Positions 24,571 through 41,085 of a stretch of DNA of 64,000 bases are shown in pieces. The position numbers were made by a program, and so were the translations under genes. The notes beneath the pieces are model-generated. The model did no database searches, was not told where the DNA came from, and saw only the letters and a list, made by a program, of their open reading frames with translations. Each line of letters begins with the position of its first letter. The first letter of the stretch is position 1. The DNA is from Uloborus plumipes (lineage: Eukaryota > Arthropoda > Arachnida > Araneae > Uloboridae): NCBI GenBank assembly GCA_038373865.1, contig JAXGGA010002893.1:26001-90000 (forward strand). Direction: 5' to 3'.

Positions 24571-24850
24571 GTTGGTAGTTCTTACAGTGTTGTTTAAAAG
24601 TTCTTGTTTTTGTATTTCTTGTAATTTCATGTCATCTGTTCTATTTGAATTTTATTGATTATATATAGTGTCTTTTGAATTGTATTCTCTCGTGTATATG
24701 CATAAATGTATTGGACTTCTAGTGACCTACTGCTTGCTTGTGAGATGTCGGGGGCTAAAAGTTGCATCTTTTTAGGCGTTTTGCCTGCAACTTGCTAGAA
24801 ACATCTCACTCCACTTTTCCCTACCCTAGGGGGTCCCCCTGATGAAGGCC

Positions 24851-24930
24851 CCAGGGTCTTTTGGGAATTTTATCTTTACTTCCGTTTTTAACAGATTCTT
24901 CGCAAGGTCTTTTACTTCTAATTAAAAATA
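24851..24930 (+). repeat. Terminal repeat of the Penelope-like element, copy 3
   Basis: Right-hand end of the plus copy; ends ...TTACTTCTAATTAAAAATA. It is preceded by a C/G-rich stretch with CTGATGAAGGCCCCAG that can form a short hairpin. Confidence 0.75.
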
Positions 24931-25031
24931 TGTCTGCTACCAGTTTCAAAGAGCTGCCATAGGCGCCTTTTGACATGTGTGGTGAAGTTTATATTTCTGT
25001 TCTATATGATTCTTCAACTACTTTGTTTATG

Positions 25032-25034
<3 letters not shown>

Positions 25035-25128
<94 letters not shown>
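25035..25128. repeat. (TA)n microsatellite
   Basis: A pure TA tract of about 94 bp, 105 bp beyond the right edge of the Penelope-like element. Confidence 0.95.
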
Positions 25129-29012
<3,884 letters not shown>

Positions 29013-29447
29013 CACTGCAAAAATGAACAGTTGTTTTTACAATATAATACTGGCAGCCGATGCTCTAATTTAAAACCGTTTAATTTTGCAGTAAAAAACT
29101 GCAAAACTAGCAATTTTAATTTCGTACGGTTAAGTTTGAAAATTTTCTGTTTATAGCCGTAAGATTTAGCTGTGCTATACTGTAAAAACAACAGTATAAT
29201 ACTGTATAACAGAAAAATTTTCAATTTTACAGTTAAGTATTGTACAATTAGAAATTGTATAGTTTAATATGTGTAAAATTAGCATTTTTTACAGTTGGTT
29301 ACTATTAAATTAGCTGTATTATACTGTAAAAACAACAGTAAAATACTGGCAGCAGAGGATCCAGTTTTAAACTGTAAAATACATAGTAATAACTATAAAA
29401 CTAGCAATTTTACAGTTTATTACTGTAAAATTAGAAATTTTACTGTG
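29013..29447. mobile_element. Palindromic ACTGTAAAA MITE, copy A
   Basis: Starts CACTGCAAAAATGAACAG and ends near TTTTACTGTG. The interior is a run of imperfect short palindromes built on TTACTGTAAAATTAGCAATT and its complement. The landmark ACTGGCAGC(A/C)GAGG..TTCCAG occurs within. Four relatives lie in this window. Short reading frames inside have no meaning. Confidence 0.65.
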
Positions 29448-29662
29448 TAGCAGACAAAATAATGGCTCTGTGGATAAGAAGTATTGTCTTGTTTACCTTT
29501 CATCTATGCAAAATAACTTTAATAAACATGCATCGGACCTTTTACAGAATCATTTTTGTTTTGGGAAGGAGGTATAGAATTTCTTGCACTCGAATTAGTA
29601 CTTTAGCATACATACATGGTGTCAAGGAGATTAAAGAGGAGGAGCTAAATCTCTGCTATCTA

Positions 29663-30479
29663 AAAGTGGCAACGAATTCTCACCCGCCGCCAGAGGACGC
29701 TAGCTGAAACGCTCCCTATCTCCTACGGGAATCAATGTAAATGATACTGAATTTGTCATCCTTTTAAATGCTGCTATGGGGAAGAAAAAATTTTTTTTTC
29801 AACTGGATTTTGGTGTAAATCTTCGATTGACATTATGAATTAAATATGAATTTCATCCCACGAAAATAGGTGCCGTATTTTTTGATTAATAGGTTTAATC
29901 GAATGCACTTACCAACTTGCCAAATCTGACAGAATCTCATTTTAAAAGACTGCTGTTGGCAAGAATATTTTTTTTAATTGGAATTTCGCTCAAACCATTG
30001 ATTAACATTATGAACTAAATATATTTAATAAATACATTTAAACTAATAATTATTTTGTCTACTAAATATATTTAATTAATAACAAAATTAAATTCTGACA
30101 TAATTATTTTTTTGCCTCATGCTTAATTTATCAACAATTTAGAGAACTGATTCTCAGCAAAAATTATATCGTACAATGCAAAGAAAATGTCACATACAGT
30201 CGCATATATGTCAAATTTGGCAAGTAGCTAGATGCCGTCGATTAAACATCTTTCTTAAAAAATACGGCAAAATTTCAGTGAGGTGGATCAAAGTCATATT
30301 TAGTTCATAATGTTAATCGATGGTTTACACCAAAATCCGGTTGAAAAAAATTTTTTTCTTTCCCATAGCAGCATTTAAAAAGATGACAGATTCAGTATCA
30401 TTTACATTGATTCCCGTAGGAGATAGGGAGCGTTTCAGCTAGCGTCCTCTGGCGGCGGGTGAGAATTCGTTGCCACTTT
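29663..30479. mobile_element. Foldback / long-TIR element, 817 bp
   Basis: Inverted arms of about 270 bp (29663-29935 and 30205-30479) begin AAAGTGGCAACGAATTCTCA. The outer ~70 bp, including CCGCCGCCAGAGGACGCTAG, are almost perfectly conserved, and identity falls inwards. The ~270-bp centre is unique. No transposase. The same short peptide reads in from both ends, simply because of the symmetry. Confidence 0.7.
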
Positions 30480-30660
30480 CAAACTAGCGCATCCGTAGAA
30501 CATTTCTCTCCTTCTTTCTACTCCGTGCATGGTGTATTCATATTGAACAGGACAAAAAGAATAGCCCAGTGTGACTGCTGTAACAGATTTATTTAGGAGA
30601 AAAAAATTTATTTTACAACTACAATTATACAAGTTTTATTCGGCAGCAAGGAAAAACCAT

Positions 30661-31160
30661 CGAATGACGAACGCGCCGCTAGAGGTGCTGTTAAACAAAA
30701 TGTCGTCCATGCAGGAGAAAGCGTTCTGCGTTTTCACATATGAATTAGTAAGGACGTTTACCAAGACATGCTCTCTGAGTGTTTGCTTCCCTAGCTGGAG
30801 GAAGCAGCCACTCAGAGAGCTGTTCCTGATTTCATTTTACAGCAAAATGATGCTCCCCCACGTTGGAATAAAAACGTACGTGAGTTCCGGAATGGACGTA
30901 TACTCATCGCTGAATTGGCTGTTCTAAGAAAAATGATTTAACATTGCTTTGTTGGCTGGCGAGATCAACAGATCTAACGCTTTGTGACCTTTTTTTTTCT
31001 TAGGCTTCTTTAAAGACAAAATGTTTGCAAAGCAGCTGATAACTGCAGTGTTAAACTCCATCACAGGGAATACGCTATCACGAGAGAGAAAGAAGCTTGA
31101 TTACCGTATAGACATTTGTCATGTCACCGGAAGGGCACTTATTAAACATCGGTAGAAACT
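30661..31160 (+). pseudogene. Decayed mariner-type transposase, internally deleted
   Basis: Plus-strand fragments match, from memory, a Tc1/mariner-related transposase family common in arthropods (often annotated with DUF4817). These are an N-terminal piece (LLNKMSSMQEKAFCVFTYEL, about 30690-30750), a DDE-region piece (QQNDAPPRWNKNVREF, about 30840-30890, where N-D replaces the usual Q-D) and a C-terminal piece (NSITGNTLSRERKKLDYRID, about 31050-31115). The central domain between the first two is missing, and frameshifts and stops separate the rest. A terminal motif AAACACCCTGTA ends at about 31265. Non-functional. Confidence 0.6.
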
Positions 31161-31264
31161 TGAATGAATGTAGCTTTGAGTTAAATTTGAATGTTCTAAA
31201 TATATCAATAAAAAGGTTCACAATCGTGTTGTCTTTTTGTCCCATTTAATATGAAACACCCTGT

Positions 31265-31472
31265 ACTGAAAAAAAACAGTATAATACTGGCAGCAGAGAT
31301 TCCAGTTTAAAACTGTAAAATGCACGGTAATAAACTAAAATTAGACATTTTACTGTTTATTACTGTAAAATTAGAAAATTTTGCAGTTCAGTACTGTAAA
31401 TTTAGTAATTTTTACAGTTCATTACTACACAATTGGCTGTATTGTACTGTAAAAACATTATCTATTTGCAGC
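31265..31472. mobile_element. Palindromic ACTGTAAAA MITE, copy B (short)
   Basis: Begins ACTGAAAAAAAACAGTATAA and ends CATTATCTATTTGCAG. It is shorter than the other copies and directly abuts the terminal motif of the transposase pseudogene. Confidence 0.6.
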
Positions 31473-34400
31473 GTAATTTTTAATAAAACATTGCAGATGT
31501 TCTAAAAGAAGTGTTTAGTCAGCCGTTCAAACGTGCACAAATTGACTAGAATTTTCTACATCATCAGAATCGCTGAACGAAAACATTGAGATTTTTTTTT
31601 GCAACCTATACTATATAAAGTAGTGTCTGAGAATAAATGGCTAATTGCCAAGTAAACAGTTCGACAGGCTAAGCCATGTTATGCGTACATTTTTAATATA
31701 CCTCTAACTTTTTTTCTCTCTCTCTTTTTTAAGATTCGTATCTTTATCCTGTCTACATAGAGTATGATTTGAATTCGCAAAATTATATATATCATTTTAA
31801 TTCACGATTTTTTTGTTCAAACTATAATAAGTTTTAATACTGTACATTTATTTTTAGTACAAGTAAAACATTTTCATTGTGAAATAGTTCATTTATTCTA
31901 ATTTAAATTCTTATAAAATCATATTATTTGATCATGGCAAATATCATATTAATTATTAACCTGCTTTAATTAAAATATTTTACAACGTCTAATGTTTATT
32001 TAACATGTGTTTCATGCTTGCCAGTTATGCCAAAAAAATACATATCTTATGTATCTTGGCAGGAAAAAAACAAAGAGTTTTTGTTTTTGTCTTATTGTTT
32101 TTTTATTTTATTATTATTTATTTATTTATTTCACTTTTAATGTATTCTTTAATTTTCAGTCACAAGGCAGGTTTAGATTCAATATGACTTTTCAGAAAAA
32201 CTTTTTTTTGATGTTCCATATAAGTTTCAGTAAGCCCCCACTAGTTTCATAAGGAAATAATATGAAAACGAAGGAAGAAAATGAAAAAAAAAGTAAAATG
32301 TAAAGATTTCCTTTTTTTCCCCTTTTCAGGCTGCTTAATATGGGAGATCACAAACTAAAAGTTTGATCCAATCAGGCGACAGTCAATTAGTTTTAAAATT
32401 TCAGTTCTATAATACTGGAAAACAAAAATATAATTATTTTCTTTCAACGTTAAAGTTGTATTTGTATATATTTTTTTATAATATTTATTAACATTTTTTG
32501 TTTACCGTGTAGTCAGCCTAAGCTCTCAAGCTTCGGAAATTACACCATCTGGTTTAAATACCACCTGATTAAATTTAGAAAAAAATAGTGTTAGAGTAAG
32601 GAAGGAGCTTCAGGCTTACTTAGTCCTTTTAGTTTATAAAATCATACAATTTTCACTACTAGTTTTGATGCTTTGACAAGAAATTTAAAATTTTAAAAGC
32701 AGAAGAAATCTAATAAATTAGTTGTAAAGAATTTTAAATGAAAACATAAATTTATAGAAGAATTTTCAGCAATCCAGCAATAAAAGAACTAGCATTTATA
32801 CCAAATCTTATGTCTGAGCAATTTAGAAAGCTTATTCGAAATTCTGTCTTTGATATATTCAAACGGAAAGTGTTATGGCATTAAATCGCAAGGGTAATAA
32901 CAAATGCAAAAGAATAACGGATCATGATATATCTGCAAGCATTTTAGATTTTACGATAAAATGAATTGTTTTGTGTTTATGTATGATTCCAGATAAATAT
33001 TCCTCGAACCATAAAATTGGAAAGAAAGATTTTAAATCAAATTACCAATAATGTTTTTGCTGCTGCGCAATTTCAAGCATCTTTAAGAGTATTTTGAGTG
33101 CATTCATAATGAAACTGGAAAGTTTCAAATTAGATATAATCGACATAAAATTAGACGAACCTTAAATATTTAATAAAGGATGAAACCAAGTCAAGCGGTT
33201 GTTTTGAAAAATATAACTTCTGCAATATGTACAATTGTGCTAAAAAAATTACATATGTGCAAAAATAAAATTTTTAAATTTCTGATTTTAATAGCTTAAT
33301 ATAAATATTTAAATCAATTCTAATTTATAATATCTAATATTAAAAAAATTAAAAACTCCTGTTGCAGCAAATTGTATTTTAATTTTAAATAAACAAGTGT
33401 CCGTACCAATTAATGCATAACAAACTTACTAGTGAAACAAACTAAATTGTTCATGTCACTCATCAGCAGCCTACCAACGGCACAATATATTTACAAAAGA
33501 AGTTTTAAGCTGATAACAGCATCAAATTTTTTGTCTTTTGTTTTTATATTACAATGAGTAATCGGGTGCTATAAATAATTTTAATACTTTGCTTTTATTT
33601 TCTTTTTATTTTAATTTTGAAGTTTAAAACAACAAATTTAACGATTCATTTACTTTCCAAAATTCAAATGCAGTTATTTCAGAGCTTTTCAACTAATAAA
33701 TCAGTTTATCAATCAAGCACGCGTTTAAATGTTCGAGCGTTTCTTAAAAGCGATAAACTTGCATTAAAATGACGTACTACACGAATAAGATAGATACTTG
33801 AAAAATACTTGATAAAAGAAAAAGATACCTGTGAATTTTTCAGCGAAAACATAACGATATACATTTTTATTCATATATGCTAACAAATCAAATTTAATGC
33901 AAATGTCTTGAAGAGGATAAGAACGCGACATTCTGGTAAACAGAAAACTTGAATAAAATAAGTTTTTGAGACTGAAATACAAAGAGCTGACTCTTTTCAA
34001 GTTTTTTCCACAGCTTCTTTAAACTGTTTCAGTTAGTATATTTCTACATGTTTTATCCACCCTAAATAAAAATAAATGTTCTACATAAAAATTCAAATTT
34101 ATTGAAGATATAAGATGCATTGTTTTCAACAAAACATTATACCCCTTCCCCTTTATTTTTGCTCTTATACATATAGTAAAGTTTTTTGGCTTTATTAGGA
34201 AGGAAGCAATATCATTTTAATCTTTGAAGCGGCTGATATTTTTTTTAAATTTATTTTTCCCCTTTTTTTCTTACGTACATAAATTTATCATCTTCATTAT
34301 AAACTTATAACAAAATTTTATACTACTTTCAAACCCTTGTTAAAATCTAAAGCAAATTAATACAAATGCAATACACTGCCAGCTCGATTATTGTACCCGG

Positions 34401-34752
34401 AGACCATAGGTTGCTGGTGCACCAAAAAAGTGGCGGGTCAAAAGAAACGTATGCGGGAGAAGGGGGGGGGGCAGAAGGAAGCACCTATGAAACCTTTTTT
34501 TTTTTAGAATGTTGTTTATTATTGGATTTTAACACTAATGCTTAAATGACCTATTAAAAAATGCGATATACGACCTCAAAAGTTATGACGGATGGCCACC
34601 GTAGACATCCACTTTCCGATTCTAAGTTCTATTCTTATGAAATACCCTGAAAAAAAGTCCATATTTTGGAATAAGCAGTTTTTACTTTTATAAAATAAAT
34701 CACTCTACTGAGTAAAAAAGGATTTCAATCTATCATTAGTTTTTTATTCTGG
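31473..34752. other. Intergenic DNA, no gene seen
   Basis: Strongly AT-rich sequence with poly-T runs. Open frames are short and low-complexity. A G-run lies at about 34460-34471. No element ends were recognised. Confidence 0.5.
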
Positions 34753-36850
34753 ACTAGCTGTACACGCATGGCTTTGCCCGTGGTATAAAATTAAAAGTTC
34801 ATTTGTAAAAAATTGATATAGCAGAAAAAATACTTTAGTTATGTTATAATTCAACTATAATTCCTTCAAAGAAAAAATAAAAATTTGGTTTGGACCCCAC
34901 ACTACTTCTTTTTACGTGTAAATTTCTTAGTAGATGCCTTAAGTGCTAAAATAGTACTTGGAGTGAACAAGATAAAAGTTCAAACATTTACATCCCTAGT
35001 TTGCCACGAAACAGTGCAAAAAATGTTTAACAATGATTAGTCTCCTAAATATCACCGATTTTAACACCATTCAGTGGATTTTTCGCAAAATATCGCCAAT
35101 GGCGCCAAATTCCCCCTCCCCCCCTCAAAAAAATCGCTTAATTTGTCGCTAAGTTGGCGTCAAACGGCGCCCACAAGCTTGGCGATACATCGGCAAGTGG
35201 TCGCGCCAATTCATATCACTTTTGTCTGCATTGAAATTAACACTGATTTGCCCAATAAAAGGGGTAAGACACCCCCTTGGAGACATTCGAATGCAACCCC
35301 AAGGGGAGGTGCACAAAAATAAGCCAAAAGAGAAAATAAGAACAATTTTGTTATCACAGAAATCTTACCAAAGTTTAAAAGAAGAAGAAAGTTTTCTTTC
35401 CTAACTTCAAAAACCAAAATAATACATTTTCCGAAATGACACACTTTAGAAAGAACATTGCAATATTGCAATACGATACAAGTAATTATACTGAAATAGA
35501 ATTGAATGCCAAATTGTAAAAAAAACGCCAAAAATTAACTTTTAATATTGTCTTTTATTACTTATTAAATGCAATTACTGCTGCAAATTACAGTCCAACA
35601 AGAAATAATCACATTGCAAAAATATATTTTGAGCACTTTTTTCTTTTAAACTCAACTGATCCTAAAAGTTTTAACCGCTTGCCTGATTATTCCGAGTTAT
35701 CTCGGGCTCGTATGAGTTGCAAGTAATTATTATCCCGAGCAAACTCGGGTGAAACTAAATGATTTTCAACCTATAAAAAATTAAAAATCAACTTGAAACC
35801 TACATATTTTGTTTGTTTCATTCCGTTGTAGTTAAAAATTAAATTAAAAAAAAAAAAAAAATTGCAATTTTTTTTCAAAAAAATTTGTAAGGGAAGCGGT
35901 TAAGGATTAGTCATAGAAATTTCGTGTATTATTCTTCACAATGATAATAAAAATAATAAACATCGACAAACATCAACCAACAAACGATACTGCAATTTAC
36001 CATTTACTGCAATTTATATTGAAATAAATTAATAATGAAGTAAAATATGTTTTGCAGACGACAAATTTAGAATGGTTTGCTATCATGTTGTCTCTTTTTT
36101 GACCTCATTTGGTTAAAGAATTATTCCCTCTTCTGTACATCTTGTCAGATCGCAAAAATGTCTCTTAACTCACAAAAATGGTACGCGTCAGTTTCTTCCT
36201 TCTCTACCTATTTTAAAGAAAGGACTCTATTTCTCATTTGATTGACAGGTGCCATATTATCACGATTTTATTATATTTCATTTGACTAATTTTAATGAGC
36301 CTTGGAGTTTGGATTGCTACAAAAACAAATACATTTTTAAGATTATTAAGGGAAAAAATACGGAACAAATAAACGAAATAAAAACGTAACCGTGGTAAAA
36401 ACCTGAAAAGTTGATTTTCGTTGATAAAATATTTCATTTCAGCTTTTCCATTTTAGAATCATTTGGCTTGCTTTGCTGAAGGTAAGCCTTGAATTTCCGG
36501 GATTCTAAAACCAATTTACAGCTCTTCTAATGCTCGTAGAAACTTCAAACTGACATCATTTTTAGCAGAAGTTTTCAAGCTTTTGAATGACATAAGACTT
36601 GAAAATGTGTATGAAATATTTCTTCCCTATTTCATCGAATTTTCGCTAAGAATTAGAATAGAAAAAGAACGAAATAGAATTTTCGAAAAATCGCTTCGTA
36701 GTGCATAACCCCATGCTACAAACTAATTTTGTGCCAAATTTCATGAAAATGGACAGAACGATTTTGGCGCTACGCGCGTAACACACAGACAGAAGGTAAG
36801 AATGAAAGAAAGACAGACAGACCCACCTTTAGCTTTATTATTAGTAGAGA
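34753..36850 (+). repeat. RTE-like retroposon remnant (head and tail motifs)
   Basis: Begins ACTAGCTGTACACGCATGGC, a head common to non-autonomous retroposons with RTE-like tails. It ends with GTGCCAAATTTCATGAAAAT, then a CAGACAGA tract and TTTAGCTTTATTATTAGTAG (36724-36850), the typical 3' end of such elements. No reverse transcriptase frame survives. Whether head and tail belong to one insertion is uncertain because a separate MITE lies between them. Confidence 0.45.
35675..35899. mobile_element. TTAA-target MITE with internal CTCGGG palindromes
   Basis: A 225-bp element bounded by TTAA on both sides (35671-35674, 35900-35903) with ends CCGCTTGCC and GGGAAGCGG. Just inside the left end, CCGAGTTATCTCGGGCTCG and CCCGAGCAAACTCGGG form a strong hairpin. 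TTAA duplication points to piggyBac mobilisation. Non-coding. Confidence 0.65.
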
Positions 36851-36853
36851 AAA

Positions 36854-38290
36854 GTGAGGGGCAGCCTCCCCCTTGCCCCCCTGTATGAGCTGCCTATGTC
36901 ATAGACTGTTTCGTTAATTTTAGAACTCATCAGTCTGGAATAGGAAGTAACCAAGCTAGAGTCAGAGAAGGTCTCATAGAAGCTAATAGCGACAAAAAAC
37001 CTTGTGGCACGCGAGAGAACAAATTAGAGGACTCGAGAGAGGTAGCAGCAGTGGCACTCTACAACTCGTAAATCTGAGGCGAAGCTAAGCAGCAAGTTAG
37101 GGCCTCTAAGCCAGCCCAAGGCAAAAATACATGCAATACACAGCCAGTTCGGTTGCAATACACCCTTCAGTCTCTTTAGGGGTATTACTTATCTAAATAA
37201 ATCGGAAGAAATATATCTGACATTACTGCCGTTTATCATATTGAGTAGTTTTTACTAACTGAACTTTTGTTACTAAAACGGCCAAAGCGGTCACTTTGAC
37301 TTTAAACGAATGAAAAATAATTTCAAATATTATTATTTTATACTTAATCCTTTGATGTGCTTTGACTATGTCTAAACATTGATATAAACATTTTCCCAAA
37401 AAGATTCATCCGTTTATCTTATTTTTACGAGCAAATTTTAAATACACCTAAAACTAAAACGGTCAAAATAGAAGTGGGTTCCTTTTGTTTGTATTTTTAT
37501 TGGAATATTCCATACAAAAGGCAAATAAAGTAGTGATCTTAAGCCATACTTTTGTCAGAGAAAAATTCAGTCATGTAGAATTTTAGAAGTTTTCGTTTCA
37601 TGTTTTTCTAAGGCGTAGTTTGCACTCCGTCTATTGGGCTTCAGTTGAGCGGAAGAGAAAGATGTTTTAAATAAAACAAATATAAAATACATTTCAATGT
37701 TTCAGGTTAAACTCTATAAGTTAAGATGCATATTATAACTAGAACATAAAGTACCCTTCGTGTCCAAATACATTTTCATTTAATATTTACAGCTGTTTTT
37801 AAAGGGCGGTCATTTTAGCAAATAAGAGTTTATGTCTTGCCTGGGGAGATATAGTAATGTTGTTACTATTCAGGAAAGAAGACATAAGCAAGTGGAAAAA
37901 AAAGATAGACCGAGGATAAAATGATAATATGTGCATTCTTTCTAATATTTTAGTCACTTGATATATTTAAAGGTAGTTTTTTTAAGTATGGATAATTTTA
38001 TTCCATTGTTTGATCGAAGCAGATGATGAGTACTTTTGAAAAAAAAAATAACAATTTAGCATTTTTAGTGCATCTATTTTGAATTTAAACAATAACTTTA
38101 AAAAAGTATTAATTAATTGATTCATGGATTAAAATCGTGGAAAACTAAGACAAAAATTCCCTTATAAAGCCGGTTTAGTTTACAATTTTAACCTATAATA
38201 ACTCTGAAATAAATGAAAATGTTTCGTTACATTTTTTGACTTGTCAAAAATGCATATCTTGAACACTTTTTTCGTCCAATTTTGAACAGT
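36854..38290. other. Intergenic DNA with a possible 5S-like segment
   Basis: GC-richer at 36900-37180. CTCGTAAATCTGAGGC followed by GAAGCTAAGCAGC and GGGCCT (about 37066-37112) recalls the internal promoter region of 5S rRNA, as in 5S-derived SINEs, but the match is partial. The remainder is AT-rich and featureless. Confidence 0.3.
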
Positions 38291-38297
38291 TCAAAAT

Positions 38298-39800
38298 ATC
38301 TTAGCATTCGCACCTACGGAGAAATTTAAGCCGAATTTAGATACCAAATTTAAAGCCGGATTTCCATCAAACAAACTTTGTTGGAAAAAACTCTTGATGA
38401 AGAATACGTATGGATTTTTGACTTAACGTCTTTAGACGCTTTATAGTCTCGTCAGTAAAGGGTTTGAAAAAAATAAAAAAACATGCAGTTTTAAAAATTG
38501 GCACACAGGTACAGGAAGGTCTCCTGATGAACATACTAAAAGTCCCCGGTGGTGAGCGGGGAGCCCGCAGCACCATCTGGTGTTTTATGGGTGTTTTTTC
38601 AGTTTTCGTCTTACATCTCAAAACCTATTTACTTGCGAGAAAAATGTCAATTAATGAGTTAAAGAACATAAAATTATCTTTACAAAGCTTTTTTAGTTTT
38701 TATTGTAGCTATAATAGGTACCGATATATAAAATTCCAAAATTTGCGAATTTTTGAAAAACTGGCCCTTTTTCTATTATTTTCTGTTTTTGTAGCCTCCA
38801 CAAGGATTAATTTAATATGATTATTTTTTATTTTCGGTGTTAAGTAGTGCCGGTCATAAAAGTGATTTGATTTCTTGAAATTGGATGGCAGGTGGTTGAA
38901 GAAAAGGGCGAGAAATGAAGGAGAACAAAAATATGTGCAGGCTTTTCTTTTCATTCTTTTTTTTCTCCCCCACCAGTGCCCAGCAAACAAAGGCTCAAAA
39001 TGAGAGAGGGGGCATATAGTTTTGAAATTTGCCCTCACTTACGTTCAAAAAGGGCTCCTAATGAACGTACAAAAAGTCCCTGGTGGTGAGGGGGTGACCC
39101 GCGCTGCCATCTCGGAGTTATGGGGCTGTGTTTTTTTTTCTTTGTTTTTTGTTTCAGGTTTCATCTTATACCTCAAAAGCTTTTATCTGCGAGGAAAGTA
39201 GTCAGCTGTTGCGGAACAACACCTTTGAAAGTGCTTATTTAAACTGTGCTAAGTATACGGCGAATACATTTTAAAATTCGTGAATGAAACTGACCATATT
39301 CCACTTTTCTATATGTTTGATACTTCAGGGATTGATTTTACATGAGTCCTTCTTGTTTTTGGTGTTCAGTAGTGCCAGTGATAATATTGCTTTGATGAGT
39401 TGAAAGCAGAAGGTTGGTGGGGAGGAAGGGGCGAGAAATGAAGAAAAAATATTTGTGTGGTGGTGTTCTTTTCATTCTTTTATTTTCTACCACAATAGTC
39501 CAGCAAACGAAGACCCAAAATAAGAAAGAAAAAACATTTGTTTTTGAAAGGTGATACGCACATACAAAAGATGCTGCTAATAAATGTACTATAAGTCCTT
39601 GGTGGTATTGGGAGGGTGGGGGGTGAGCTCCGCCGCAATATTGGAATTAGGAACTGTTTTTTCAATTTGCATCTTATTTCTCAAAAGCTATTGACTTGAG
39701 ACTAAAATCGTCAAGCTTTAAATTAAAGAGCATACAATTACTCTTGCAGCATAAATAGGTGCCTTCACAGCTTAAATCATTAGGCAAATGGAATGGGATT
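38298..39800 (+). repeat. Tandem array of ~525-bp units (about 2.5 copies)
   Basis: The landmark ATGAACATACTAAAAGTCCCCGG-type segment recurs at about 38527, 39061 and 39580 (spacing 534 and 519). Each is followed by a GGTGGT tract and later a CATCTTA(TA)CTCAAAAGC motif at the same offset. Units are diverged. An inverted relative lies at 43107-43960. The leader at 38298-38410 also matches 46938-47050, linking this array to the 46-kb family. Open frames within are unconvincing. Confidence 0.65.
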
Positions 39801-40943
39801 GAAAACGGTGATCAAAGAAAATGTTTTTAAGAAGCAAACATGATTATTTAAAGGAAGGGGGATTTAGTTTTTTCAAAAGTCGTTTTGACGATAACTAACA
39901 CCGCTATTTGTGGTGTAGTAAGTTAAAAAGTTAATTAAATGTAATAATCATTCTATAATCTTCAAAAATTTACCTCTTAAAATAATTTAAAAACATAATT
40001 AAAACTGAAATTCCCCATTATTTCTGCTGAAAGAAAAAGATAAATATCCTGCTGAAAAGGAAAAAATAGCTTCGAGCATTGCTCCAATTCCTAAAGAAAC
40101 AACCTCATCTGGAATGCAGTGAGCAAAGAACCTTAAATTTTGAAAATGAATACATTAGGCCGCGTGATCGTTAGTGCTTAAAACAAAATCTACAAAACAT
40201 TATTATAAGACTAGATGAAAAACAAATTATAAAGTTAAATTCTCGAACAGTAAAAATTGCTCACTTAACATTCCGCAATTAAACACGACACAAAAAAAAA
40301 ACCAACCGTACATTGCATTGGAGTGAAAGGCCCAAAAGCGCGGCGTTCAGAAAATGCAAGAATACATCTTAAAAAAAAACAAACTCACCACATGAGGTTC
40401 ACATAGTTTATTCCATCGTCTGGTTTACATTCTATACATTTTGGCTTAATTTCCTTCATCCTGGTAAACATTATGTTGATATCTGGTTTCTGTTGTCCAT
40501 CACCTCGGATTATTGAGTACCGTAATTGGCGCTCAAAATTCTAATATTCAGAGACGCTCAAAAACGGCCCCAACATCCATTCAAAAAGATTGGTTCTCAA
40601 AAAATGTAAAAATCCCCTTAATCTGTGGTGCTGATGCTTTTTATATCCTCTTGCGTGTGGTTCTTCTGCACTTTACTTCTCTCCCTCACCCGCATTGCCA
40701 GGTGCACAGTTCCAATCTTTTTAGCTACTTTTTACCTCCTTAATTGATTCCATCTTGGATCATAGCAGCTTTTCGTTGCAACCGTGACTCTTTTCTTTCC
40801 CAGATGTTTCTCGCGTGGGAGGAGCCTGCATTCCTCTTCAGTCATAAATTGGGGGTGTGTCAACGACTTCCTGTTCTCGGTCTCCTGTGCCAAAAAACTG
40901 CTGCTTTCTTTGTGTCGAAGGGTGATTCGGGCGATTCCATTTA
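39801..40943. other. Intergenic DNA; weak coding-like stretch
   Basis: AT-rich to about 40500. At 40732-40959 a minus-strand frame (75 codons, containing LTHPQFMTEEECRLLPREKH) runs into the end of the Tc1 element. It has mixed amino-acid composition but no recognised domain or clear splice sites. Not called as a gene. Confidence 0.3.
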
Positions 40944-41017
40944 TACACTGAAGTGACAAAAGTCATGGGATAGCAATATGCAAATTTTCAGATGGCAGTA
41001 GCATCGCATAGAACAGG

Positions 41018-41024
41018 TATAAAT
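41018..41024 (+). promoter_or_regulatory. TATA box of DD36E copy 2
   Basis: TATAAAT about 62 bp before the transposase ATG, at the same relative position as in the other two copies. Confidence 0.5.
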
Positions 41025-41085
41025 GCGCAGTGCTTTTACAGAGCTTTCATTTATGTTCAAGTTATTCATGTGAAGAGGTTTTAAC

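Noticed and set aside
24838..24880. Hammerhead ribozyme in the Penelope-like terminal region (CTGATGA core)
   Set aside because: CTGATGAAGGCCCCAG carries the first core block and a small stem, but no GAAA follows the stem where a hammerhead needs it. Only a hairpin can be supported.
29464..29707. 81-aa plus-strand frame ending at 29707 as a gene
   Set aside because: It runs into the foldback element, and its C-terminus is identical to a minus-strand frame from the other arm, as expected from inverted repeats.
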